From Rhizodiscina lignyota (taxonomy: Eukaryota; Ascomycota; Dothideomycetes; Aulographales; Rhizodiscinaceae): a DNA stretch of 64,000 nt. Shown here one piece after another: positions 45,778 to 55,876 of the stretch (position 1 is the stretch's first letter; the number at the start of each line of letters is the position of its first letter). The position numbers and the translations under genes were made by a program. The DNA is taken from the NCBI GenBank assembly GCA_010015805.1, contig ML978129.1, positions 372,001-436,000 of the forward strand. The letters are read 5' to 3'. The notes beneath the pieces were generated by a model that searched no databases, was not told the origin of the DNA, and worked only from the letters and a program-made list of their open reading frames with translations.

Positions 45778-47926
45778 TCACTTCTGCGGCCGCGGCCCAA
45801 TAATCTGCCTCCTGGCGCCGAAGCCAATACCCTGCGCTCCGCGATTCTGGCTATCCCCGCCCAAGTATCCGTACTGATGGGCATCCCAGCCCTCTCCCTG
45901 CGGCCCAAATGCACTCTCCTGATCCTTTGCCACAGCTTTACTCTCCTTCTGCGACTCTTCCCACTCTCTCTGCCTCTCACGCTCGCGTTCCATCTCCCGC
46001 TCGAGCAAAGACTTGGACGCCCACCCGCCCGCTTTGGTCTTCTGCTGGGAGGTTAGGCGTCGCGCGGCCTCGGCTTCTTGCTCGCCAGACGTCGAGATTG
46101 CGGCATCTGGTGCTGTGGAGACGGCCGGCCTAGCTGCAACAGGAGGAGCATTTTGAGCGAGGAAACGACTCGTCCTATTCGTTCCAGGTTGATATCGTTC
46201 CGGATCTGGCAGTGGTCGTGCTCCACCAGAGCTGGATGCCCCCGGATCTGGGAGAGGTCGGGCCGGTAAACCAGGCGCCGATGCCGTCGGGTCAGGGAGC
46301 GGCCTTGAACTGCCGAGTCCATTGCGGCTCTGGCGCATATATGCTCGCTCGTCTCCCGCCCAGCTGACTTCGCTGTCTTTCGGGCTCGGAGGGCGTTGCT
46401 GTACCGGAGCTTGGCGCGGACGACTTCGAGACCGCGCTCGATCCTTTCGCTGTGCCCTATCATCCTCTCGCTGGAAGCGATCCTGCCTTTCACGCTCGTA
46501 CTCTGCTTCTCTAGCCTTAGCTTCCTCAAGCTGTCGCTCGAGCTCTTTGACGCGATCGTGCTCGGAGTTGTGCTCATCATCTACGTAGTTACCGCTGACT
46601 TGTCGGCTGCTAGTCTGACTTCGTGCTTCTTTTTGATATTCCGAGAGGTATTGGCCCCTGAGTCGAGCATCGCTGCCGCCACGCTTCCTCTGCACCTCAG
46701 CCTTCTCTTGCTCGTACCGCTCAACTTCCGCGCGCTCCTCCTCTCTTCGTTTCTCCTCTGCCTCTTTCCATTTTCGCTCTTCCTCCTCCCACTCTCGCTT
46801 CTGCCGGTCGACTTCGAGCCTTTCTTGTTCTCGCGCCCGGCGCGAGTCCTCTTCCCACTTGCGCTCTTCTTCGGCCTTTGCGCGCTCCTCCTCTGCTGCG
46901 CGTTCTACGCGGCGCTTTTCTTCAGCCTCTTCCGCTTGTATACGGAGGCGCTCTGCTTCCGCCTCTGCTTCACGGCGCTTGCGCTCTTTCTCGGCAATGG
47001 AGGGGACGTAGGGAGCTGCAGAGGTAATCTGGCGTCGAGCACCAAAAGAGATGCCTTGGTTTCCTTGTGATGCACCGCCCATGTAACCTAGATATGAAGA
47101 AATGAGCATGTTGTATCATTACACAGCGACAAATGTAATGCAGAATCGAACATACCGTACTGATGAATATTCCATGCCGGAGCTGTAGTGCCCTCGTCGC
47201 TCCTCTTACTCCAGCTGCTTGTTGGAGCGGGTGGGCTTGCTGTTCCTCCACGGGTCCCCTCTGTCGTGCGTGACCCGCTGCTTCCACCTGTCAGCGCCGG
47301 AGACATTGCTCTCCCAGCGCCTGGCATGGCTTGACTAGCATTACCGCTCCCTCTCGTAGGGCTGTATCTGCCGCCAAAGCCATTCGATCCGCCGGTAGGT
47401 GTCGGGCTCATTGCCCCTCCGCGCTTCGGTCCGATACTGGTGCGAAACTTGGAAGGGTTGACTTTGTTCGCAACGCGTGAGAATGCTCCTAGGCACTGAA
47501 GAACTTGCGCCGGATCTTTGGACTCGTACAAATCTACTGTGAGGAAGCGGTCGTGTGCGGGCATGTTGAGCGGCGGCGATTCGCAGGCGCGGAGGAAGTG
47601 GGATATGTTCTCCATCTGCACAAACGGCATGGCTGAGGCTTTGAACTTGATGCCTGGTGGCGGAAGGGCCATGTTCGCAAGTCTGGTTGAAATGAAGTTG
47701 ATTAGATATCATGTCGTGAAGCCTAGCTCTTAGAATGGACATGCAACTGAAAGACATACCTGCACAGCGTTACCCCATCTTTGAGCGCTTCAAGGAGATC
47801 CCCAGGAGGAAGCCTCTCGCCCAGCGTCTCTTCTATCCATGCGCGAGCTTCATTCGCGGCAGCCGGAGTGTATCGCGCGAGCCGCAACTTCTTCATGTCC
47901 TGGTCGAGGGAGCTGACTGACGCCAT
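45778..47926 (-). CDS. Calponin-homology domain protein with coiled coil and two calponin-type repeats
   Basis: The model has three exons (47926-47760, 47682-47156, 47087-45778) encoding 667 aa. Residues about 15-130 form a single CH domain: ARAWIEETLGERLPPGDL, the splice-restored LKDGVTLCRLANMALPPPG, MENISHFLRACE and DLYESKDPAQVLQCLGAF. This is closest to transgelin/calponin (yeast Scp1), an actin cross-linker. A repeat WNIHQYGYMGGASQGNQGI, ending FGARRQI, follows near 224-252. A near-identical copy, HQYGYLGGDSQNRGAQGIG then FGARRQI, is the last segment. Both resemble calponin family repeats, which bind F-actin. Between them lie a long charged coiled coil (KEREKR-type, residues about 265-420) and three RPLPDP motifs suited to SH3 binding. 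Transgelin itself is about 200 aa, so this is a much extended form. It probably acts in the cortical actin cytoskeleton. Confidence 0.88.
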
Positions 47927-50182
47927 GATGGCGTTGAAAAAATCCGAGACTCAAGATACGTGCTGAAGCTCTAGTTGTGAGGACCAAATATTTGAAAGTG
48001 TCGTGCCTTGTTCTGTTTAATGACGAATTCATGCGCCGGCTAGTCGGGGAAGCGTGACCGTTTCGTCACGGAGTCTGCGGAGCGAGTACGCGTCCGCCTT
48101 TGAGTCACTTTGTTCGGTCGTAGGTCCGTTCAAGTCGTAAATCGTATAAACACAGTCTGGCAGAATGGGGTATCATGAATGTTATGTTAGAGGGAAAGTG
48201 GGAGGACTGCCGACAGCGGTCTTGGTGGAATGCGGACGCGTTGGCGTGCAAGCCACACCCAGCCATACCCAGCCACACCTTCGTCTCATTCGTCAGGGGC
48301 ATGCAAAAGTTGGGACGACATCTCATCGGAATGAGATTGATGGCCTTCGTTATCGACCCTTTAGTTATTCTATCTGCTCTTTTCGAAAGCGTAATAAATC
48401 TATAATCACTTGGATCTCTATCCTACGTGCAAGCCTTGTTCCAGATCGTGCAATGTCTCCACCAGCGGCTCCTAAAAGACAGAAAGAGCATTGAACTAGG
48501 AGAACCCAGTGGGACTGCCCAGAATGCGTGCATTCATATCCTGCAATGCTAGAAGAAGGTGTAACGTTGCTGAAAGTATAAGAGAATGGTTTAAGGCGTT
48601 TCGACGCAGCATTCCACCAGAAGCTGCCCATCGGATTAGACTGCCGGCCAGCCGACGAAAGTAGCCGGTGACCGAATGGGAAACTGTTGGCCTTGGAGGG
48701 TTCTAACATGACATGGTGTATAAACGCTTGGTGCGTCGGAGAACCGGTTATCGCATTGATCTTTGCGAGGTCGAATTCCTCAACAGGTAGTACGATGTTT
48801 GGCCTCCGATCCTTCCATTTGATAGGGGGCAAGTAGGTTGCCTTTATAATGAAAGATATCTTCGCAGTTCTACGGCAAGAGACTGACAATTGAAGCTGTA
48901 CAGAATTCCAAGAACGATCAGAAACCAAAACGATGCGATGCGACATCTGGGACTTGAAACCGCGCATCTGAGTTTATTAGAGAGTGGCGGCATGTCCGAA
49001 TACACGTCAATGTTGATATCTTCTATCCTTCTCGACATCAGAATGCCCCTCCAATATAAAATGAAGTCGATTCGACACGTGGAAAGCTATTTTGAGAGGA
49101 ACGCTGCGCAATCCTGTGACCTCGCATCGGGAAAGTTTGCCAGAAAGTTTTGATGGAAATGAGAAATAGATGGAGCAGACACTTTAAGAAGACATAAGAA
49201 GCCCAGGAAAGAGATGGGTTGAATCAATGCGCGGTCTTAAGTGTGGCACGGGTTGTCATGATGTATGCGAATTTGGTGAAAAGCAGCGTAGCCTTTTTTG
49301 CGGTGTTATTGCGTGCCACGTACCGTGTCAATACCCGCCGCCTGTATGTGCTATTTCTTATACTGTGTTATATGTACAACTCGCGTATTCTAATCCCTGT
49401 GCTTTCGAGCACTGGTACGGAAAACATCAGGTAATGCTGAGTTTATCCTGGCCCCTCTTGCCCTTAGGGGCTGAGACCTCGTTGAGACGGACTGGGGGGT
49501 TCAGGTTTTTTTGCCCTTTGCTATGAAGGGTTCGATTCTCGCAGACATCATTCTTTTTCTTCTTTTTTGCACCTGTGGGCCACAAGTGCACCAAGGCCAC
49601 CATTATCCTCTTCTTTTATTCTTTTTCTTTTTTAACTTGCGCATATGCTCCACGCAACAAACACCAACGTTCTCGCACCATTTCTCGTGTATATTAAGCC
49701 CCGGACTGTGCTCGAATTTCGATACTCAGGACCGACCGTCTACAATCAATGCGAATCCACGGTTCAAACGTTTGCCTTATGAGAGGATTACCTAATCGAA
49801 CGCCCTCAAAGCCCGTCAACCAGTTGCGTGAGTGCTTGTTAGCCAGCCTTGCCTCATCCAGAGACGTCGCGGAAACTCTACTTGAGATGTTTGGTGCAGA
49901 GCCGCACAAAGGAGAGATGTATAATCTGGCCATGCGATATCATGGAGACATTTACATATAGAGAAGTGTATTCGCCAGAGGATACGCGACGTCATTTAGA
50001 AGACTCCAGCAAGCCACTCTGAGAACATCACAACCTTGCTCAGAGATGAATTGGGTTATGCATTTTACTCTCCACTGATGTTACCGAAGACTTCCAAACC
50101 TTCAGAGCCACGAACCCTTTCCAACATAATTGGTCTGCCCTTCCGATTTGGACCCTTTATTTTTCCTTCGAGGCCAACTTCT
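47927..50182. other. Gene-poor region between the calponin-domain and PhyH genes
   Basis: About 2.26 kb. A 200-codon minus-strand frame at 48365-48967 has an ATG but no recognisable motif and is within chance length. An imperfect CCCAGCCA(T/C)A tandem lies at 48251-48282. A B-box-like GGTTCGATTC at 49529-49538, followed by T runs, does not fold as a tRNA. No gene is supported. Confidence 0.4.
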
Positions 50183-51277
50183 TTAATTGTATTTGTTCTG
50201 TCCGGATGCAAGATCTGTAGGAGCACTGCTCGCGAATTCTTCTGGATACACAAGCTTTAATGGATCTTGAAAGTCCACCCAACCCAGATATGGCTCAGAG
50301 ATGGCCCACCCGAGTACCCTCTGTGTCTTTCTGTCATGCTTCTTCAGCGAGTCGGGCGAGATGATGAGGTATTGGTTCTCTTCTTGTCGAAGAACTGCTC
50401 ATCATAGGGTCTGTCAGTTTTCGTCTTGAGGCATAAAGGAAGCGAGAACAAAAGCTATGGACAGAAGAACAACACTTACATCCTCTCGTACAGAAAGTCG
50501 CATAGACCAATCGCGACTGATCTGCCGTCTTGTTTGCAGATCCTCCATGGTAGCAGGATCCCAGCATGAGGAATGCATCGCCAACTTCCAGCTCTGCGCG
50601 GAACGTATTTGCATCTGTTTCAATGGGCTTATGCTCATTCCCCCACAGATGTGAACCTGGTATGAACCTGGTTGCGCCGTTGGCCTTGGTAGCTCTACTG
50701 CCCGCAACAAATAGCCCAACTGCGGTTTCGCGCGTATTTAGATCGCGGTCATCAACCCATTCAGAGATCTCGGTGTGCACTTGGTGGTGAATGTAGTCAT
50801 CCTGAATCCATGTCAGTATTCGCTCCTTGTCAAGTGTAAGGATGAGGGTACCCTATGAATCTCCTGGTCCGGAGCTCCTGGACCAATCTGAATCCCGGTG
50901 GTCGCACTGATCTGTGGCAGCGATACCGACTTTTTTTGCTCATTCCCCCACCAGAATGTGTTTGTCGTCGTCAGAAAATGCCGTACGACAGCCTGGTAAA
51001 TCGGATCCATGAGCTGTGTCTTGGTGAATGTTGGCGCATAAGTATTCATCGCGGTGGCTCGACGTGTTTCTCCGGGGAAGAAACTTCCGCTCCATGGCTT
51101 GTCTGCCTCTAGGCGATGGGCAATTTCACTGTTGGTTTGTTCGACAGTAGCCCTGTCTAAGAAGTTGGTGACCACGACGCCACCATCCCTCTTCAGCAGC
51201 CAGAAAATATCCTCAACAGGAGTGTCGCGAGTCACGCGCTGTACACCGTGAGGATATTTGCTTGTCGTACTGGGCAT
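50183..51277 (-). CDS. Phytanoyl-CoA dioxygenase (PhyH) family Fe(II)/2-oxoglutarate oxygenase
   Basis: The model has three exons (51277-50852, 50801-50480, 50394-50183) encoding 319 aa. The first junction restores PDQEIHRDDYIHHQVH, whose HRD supplies the His-x-Asp iron ligands. The distal His is in GSCYHGGSAN and the 2-oxoglutarate Arg probably in TADQSRLVYATF. The last exon begins FLRQEENQYLIISPDSLKK and ends with a Tyr-rich tail (LGWAISEPYLGWVDF, then PLKLVYPEEF), as in fungal members related to the verruculogen-synthase group. These enzymes hydroxylate or otherwise oxidise small molecules, often secondary metabolites. The substrate is unknown. The start MPSTTSKYPHGVQRV is chosen because upstream residues have no family match. 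A permease gene is divergent, 1.29 kb away. Confidence 0.9.
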
Positions 51278-52563
51278 GTTTTGTGCTGAAAGAATTTTAT
51301 TCAACGAACGAATATGCTTTACTACAAGTAAGAGAAAGATGTAGGGGAGGGTTCCTGCCTGGTACACAAGGCCAGAGAAATATCTGCTTCTCCTTCAGCG
51401 ACTTCAGTGTCTCCACTTGTGACTCAAACATACCGCAGCCTAGGTATATAACAACAATAGCTTCAACATGATATCCGCAGACAGCGGCTTAATCTTCCTA
51501 ACCGGGTAGGTCTGCATGATCCCTTTTCCTCCGCCGACTCAGACATGATCCGAACGTTTCCTTTAGTGTCCAGAAGCGTTCCAGCAGCTAGAGACATTCC
51601 GAGGTTCAATGGTGCTAGTGGGAAGAATTTATCTGCTACATGGTGTGATCACGCAACTTTAGGACCATATTTCGTCTTTGATATTGACACAATACCTAAA
51701 ATCTTCGGCGATAGACGCGATATCAAGGCCGGCCTCAATTGAACTCGGACCGGCTTCAACAAGATGCAGGCAAAGTGGAGCGAGGCGGCCAAACTAAGCT
51801 CGCGCCAATCAATCGAGCAAAGCTTCACTGTGAACCACGTGGTTACTGCGTTCAATCGATTCAATCCAAACTCTATTAATTTAACACGAGGCATTGTTTG
51901 AGCTTCATTACACTTATTCCTTATAATTTAATACCATAGCACTACAACTAAGAAACAATCAACATGATTATCTAGGTTATATACTTCCAATGTCGTCCAG
52001 CTGGTTCTGCGACTTCCGTACCTTATCAGACGTCGTACGTGAGGCGGCGAGGCGCAGGGGCCTATCTTGCATTGCAGATCACTCTAATATCGTAATGCAG
52101 AATCTGTTTTGAGGTGGAAATCAATTTCCGAATTCCGTGCTAACGAGGAACCAAAAAGAGGAACTAGAAAACAATCTGCTCTTAGAAACTGACAAGGGCA
52201 TACTCGAAGTTGTGAATACTATTACCTGATGGGGTTAGTTCCAGTGCTTGTTGGCCAATAAGAAGACCAGCTCTTTTAATCAATCCCGAAGCGGAGCTAT
52301 CCCAACAAGCGTCAATTGCGATAGATTCTGCCGTATGGTGTGCTTCATATGCGCACACCATTCACCAACCTCTGGTCTAGACTGGGTGGTCGCTTTTTAT
52401 TCATTGACATTAAATGCAGAAATGGTACTCTCTGATTGCTTGGTTTTCATTTTCATCGAAGAATCTACATTCCCCTGCAGGATTTGGCCGCATCGCGTTT
52501 GGCAGATATAATACTATTGAGAAGTACTGCATTTGAGAACTCCCTTCAATAGACTTTGCTACC
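51278..52563. promoter_or_regulatory. Divergent intergenic region between the PhyH and permease genes
   Basis: About 1.29 kb, AT-rich from about 51890 to 52560. A TATATAAC-type element at 51445-51452 could serve the PhyH gene on the minus strand. ATATAAT near 52505 lies about 60 bp before the permease ATG. No gene is supported. Confidence 0.45.
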
Positions 52564-55063
52564 ATGGCTATTAAAACATCCGCTGCCGAATCTTCGAAAG
52601 AGTTGAAGGGGGAATCGGCCCCAGGAGGAGATCGAATCACCGTCTCTCAAGATGAGTTTAATCTTGCGCAGCTGGGATATAAACAAGGTATGACAAGAGA
52701 CCAAAAATTCGACAATTCTGCAGCAGTTGTGCGGTAACTAATTATCCTATCTTAAGAGTTCTTCAGGCATCTTGGAATATTCGAGAATTGGGCTTCTGTC
52801 TTCACCGTATGACAGCCATTGTAGAGCCAGCGTGCTAGGTTGTTAATATCATCCCAGGCAATGAACTTCGTGTCTGGTATTGCCGGACTTCTCTCATGGG
52901 TATTATATACTGGAGGTGCGCGATGGAGATTCTGTAATCATAAAAGTAGTCATGGGCATTATCCACTAACCTCACGTTTAGGCCCGACGCCAGCATTCAC
53001 GTATTGGATCATTGTTGGAGTCATGGCACTCAATGTTGCTTTCGTTATGGCCGAGATCGCTGCTGCATATCCGACCGCTGGCGGTATCTATTTCTGGTCA
53101 TATCGGCTGGGCGGAGCAGAATGGGGACCATTCCTTGCCTGGATGACCGCCGTATGTGGCCCAAATGCAATGCCTTGGTCGAAGCAATATATAACTTACC
53201 TCTGACAGTGGTGGAATTTCGCTGGGTGGCTTTGTTCGATCCCGAGCGTGCAACAAAATTCAACCAATTTCCTCATGTCGGCCATAGAGATCAAATATCC
53301 GGAGCTGGAGGTGCTACATAAAGGATGGTTTACTTGGATACTAACGTAAAGTTCAACGACTTGCCTTGGACTGGGCCATTGCTGAAACTAGAGATTACAG
53401 GGCTATTGGGACGTTCATTGCGCTAGCGCCAAACATCATCTCGCACAGAGTACTGTGAGTGTTCTCTTTCAACATCCTCTACATGACTTGCTCCACACTC
53501 CCCGTATAACTCGCGTAAACGACTATCAGATTAGTCCTGACAGTTAATAACAGACGATGGTACCTTCGCTTCGCCGTTGTCAGCGCCATGACTCTCTTCT
53601 TTTGCTACACAATCTGGCTTCCTATCCGGGTAAGGCATTACTGTACATCCAGAGTGTAGTTATTAGGTGCGCGAATACTAATAGAGTGCGGATCAAATAG
53701 GCTTCCGGCAAATTCCAACCAGCCAAAGCAATCTTCCAGCATTTCGAGAACGGAATCTCATTAGGCCCCAAGAAACAAGCATCTGATGCCTATGTATGGA
53801 CTATTGCGGTTCTTTTCAGCGCCTGGTTTGTCCCCAGCAGTGGATAGTCGTTTACGAAGCTAACTACATAGGGTGTTCTACGGCTTCGATGGCTGTGTCC
53901 ATCTGGCAGAAGAGACACAGGAAGCGAGGTGAGTGTGTATTGTTCAGCATTGCGAGTGATGCTTGCTAATGGACATCCTAAGTGCTGTGGTCGCCAGAGG
54001 AATGTGGCTGTCAACTCTCTCATCCTGTAAGAGCTTTAAGGCGTTAAGGATGCCAAAGACACTAAACAGTACATTTAGGGGCCATCTCCATACCGACATT
54101 GATCATCATACTTTTCTGCATCCAAGACTTTACGGCCATTGTCGACGCCACCTACTCCAATAATTTCGCGGAATTCCTCATCCAAGTTGTTGGGGAAAAT
54201 GGTGCAATCGCAATCCTAGTCCTATTGTTTATTGATTCGACTTGCGTCTCTGCGGCCAATATTTTGTCTTGCCAGGTTTGTTCACCTCTGCCCGACTCCT
54301 GAAAACTACCGCGTTATTTCTTCGGCCCTGACTGAGAATCACAATTCGCTCATGTGTCATCTTGTTCAACAGCGTGTCGTTTTCGCAATCTCACGAGATG
54401 GAGTACTACCATTCTCCAAGTATTTCCGCCGCCTGAACAGAAATAAGATACCTGTCAACGCCGGTTTCCTTGTGGCTTTCCTCAGCATCGCTATTACAAC
54501 CGCCGTCATCGGCTCTACGGTTGCATTCACAGCCATCACAGCCACGTAAGCCACCTTGAATTCCTCTCTCACCCACTCTTAAGTTCTCCTGGCCATATTG
54601 CTAATAGCAAATGCACGCACAATAGTGGTACCATCGCCGCCAACTTCAGTTACATCATCCCTATCCTGGCCCGGAACACAGTAGGTCGGCGCCGCTTCCA
54701 ACCTGCAAAGTGGAACTTGGGCCGAGCCAGCCCACTCATGGGTCTGGTGGCTATGCTCTACATCATGTTCTTGTTTGTTGTGCTATTGCTTCCCCAAGTG
54801 TACCCTGTAAATGCTGTGAGTGTATAATCCCAAAAAGCCTACAACAGAGCGGCTGACGACACTAGCAAACTCTCAACTATGCACCAATCTGCATCGGAAT
54901 TGTCACACTTGTCAGTTTCTGCGGATGGATCCTGCCTTTCGGACTGGGAGCAAGGCATTGGTTCTACGGCCCGAAGAAGACGATTGAGGACCAGGAGCTG
55001 AGGAAGATGACGGTCGTGGATCAAACCGGAATAGTGACGGTAGATGGGAAGGGCGTTGCGTAG
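52564..55063 (+). CDS. Amino-acid/GABA-type permease (APC superfamily), 13 introns
   Basis: I assemble 14 exons: 52564-52687, 52757-52806, 52858-52915, 52982-53151, 53209-53345, 53401-53454, 53554-53629, 53701-53825, 53872-53928, 53983-54026, 54079-54275, 54373-54545, 54626-54815 and 54866-55063. They total 1653 nt and encode 550 aa, the family norm. Segments in order include GIAGLLSWVLYTGGGPTPAF, EIAAAYPTAGGIYFW, WWNFAGWLCSIPS, FYGFDGCVHLAEETQEAS, DFTAIVDATYSNNF, RVVFAISRDGVLPFSKYF and LGRASPLMGLVAMLYIMF, giving about twelve membrane spans. The block FDGCVHLAEE is typical of the Uga4/Hnm1 branch, which imports GABA, choline or other amines across plasma or vacuolar membrane. The frame is intact through all junctions, so it is not a pseudogene. 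The intron count is far above every neighbour. Substrate is not decidable here. Confidence 0.87.
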
Positions 55064-55876
55064 ATTGGAAAGCTACCTCTGTCCTCTTTAGGTCAGTAGC
55101 TTGCTATTGCCCGTTTTCGAGGTTCTTGAGGTTTCGTTCATTATTCACAGAGCGAGAATCCCTACGACCTCTACTCTTTTCTGCTCTCTCTAGAAGGATT
55201 AGTCGTGCCGGCGTGCTATGTATACTACTGGTTGGATAAGATAAAGAATCAGACTAAAGGGAAAGTCTTTCTAACACGTACCAGCAGTGTTGAATGACTA
55301 TAAACTTAGGCATTGAGAACCCTCTCTTAATCTCTCAGTGTACTCAGGCCACTCATTCTCATAGCCATCCATCATTCGTTTGAACTGTTCGTTATGGCCT
55401 CGCATCGACGCTACGATAGAGAGCAGGCGCTCGGAAACACGCTCTCGCGGAGTTGACGACGACTGTTATATTGCATCTTACAGTCTCTTCTGCCACCAGC
55501 GCTGCAAGGTGTAAAGTTGCAGTCGTTGTTCAATATAATCTCCGCAGCGTATTGGCCGCGTGATAGAGCGACAAGATTAGATATACGTCAAGCTTATCAC
55601 GTGCATGGATTGAGCAGTATCACAGGCGGCACCAAAAGCTCACTGTGGTCTCTTCACACACCCGCCCTGTATGTACAGTGCAAGAGACTAAGCTTGTTAA
55701 ACCTTCTTGAATATTCCGGGTATGGTATGCTACACTTTTAATTCACTGCTGTTGAAACTCACTACCAAGAGTAACTCAGGGCAACAGACCAGGGGACCCA
55801 GCACCAAGCTGGCCCGCTCCAGTAACCGAAACCCAAGATCCAAAGAAAACAAACTGTATACACCACCGAAGCTACC
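55064..55876. other. Convergent intergenic region
   Basis: About 810 bp between the stops of the permease and Fun30 genes. Only short unsupported frames are present, and I see no repeat or RNA gene. Confidence 0.5.

Noticed and set aside
48365-48967. 200-codon minus-strand open frame with ATG
   Set aside because: No motif, signal peptide or splice partners. A frame of this length is expected about once by chance in 64 kb.
49529-49538. B-box-like GGTTCGATTC with downstream T runs, suggesting a tRNA
   Set aside because: The flanking bases do not form a five-pair T stem, there is no A box at the right distance and no acceptor stem.
49749-49961. 70-codon plus-strand frame
   Set aside because: Too short, no motif and no splice partners.
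52564-55063. Permease region as a decayed pseudogene, because its reading frame shifts many times
   Set aside because: Every shift coincides with a GT..AG intron, exon phases agree and the total is 1653 nt with all family segments present.
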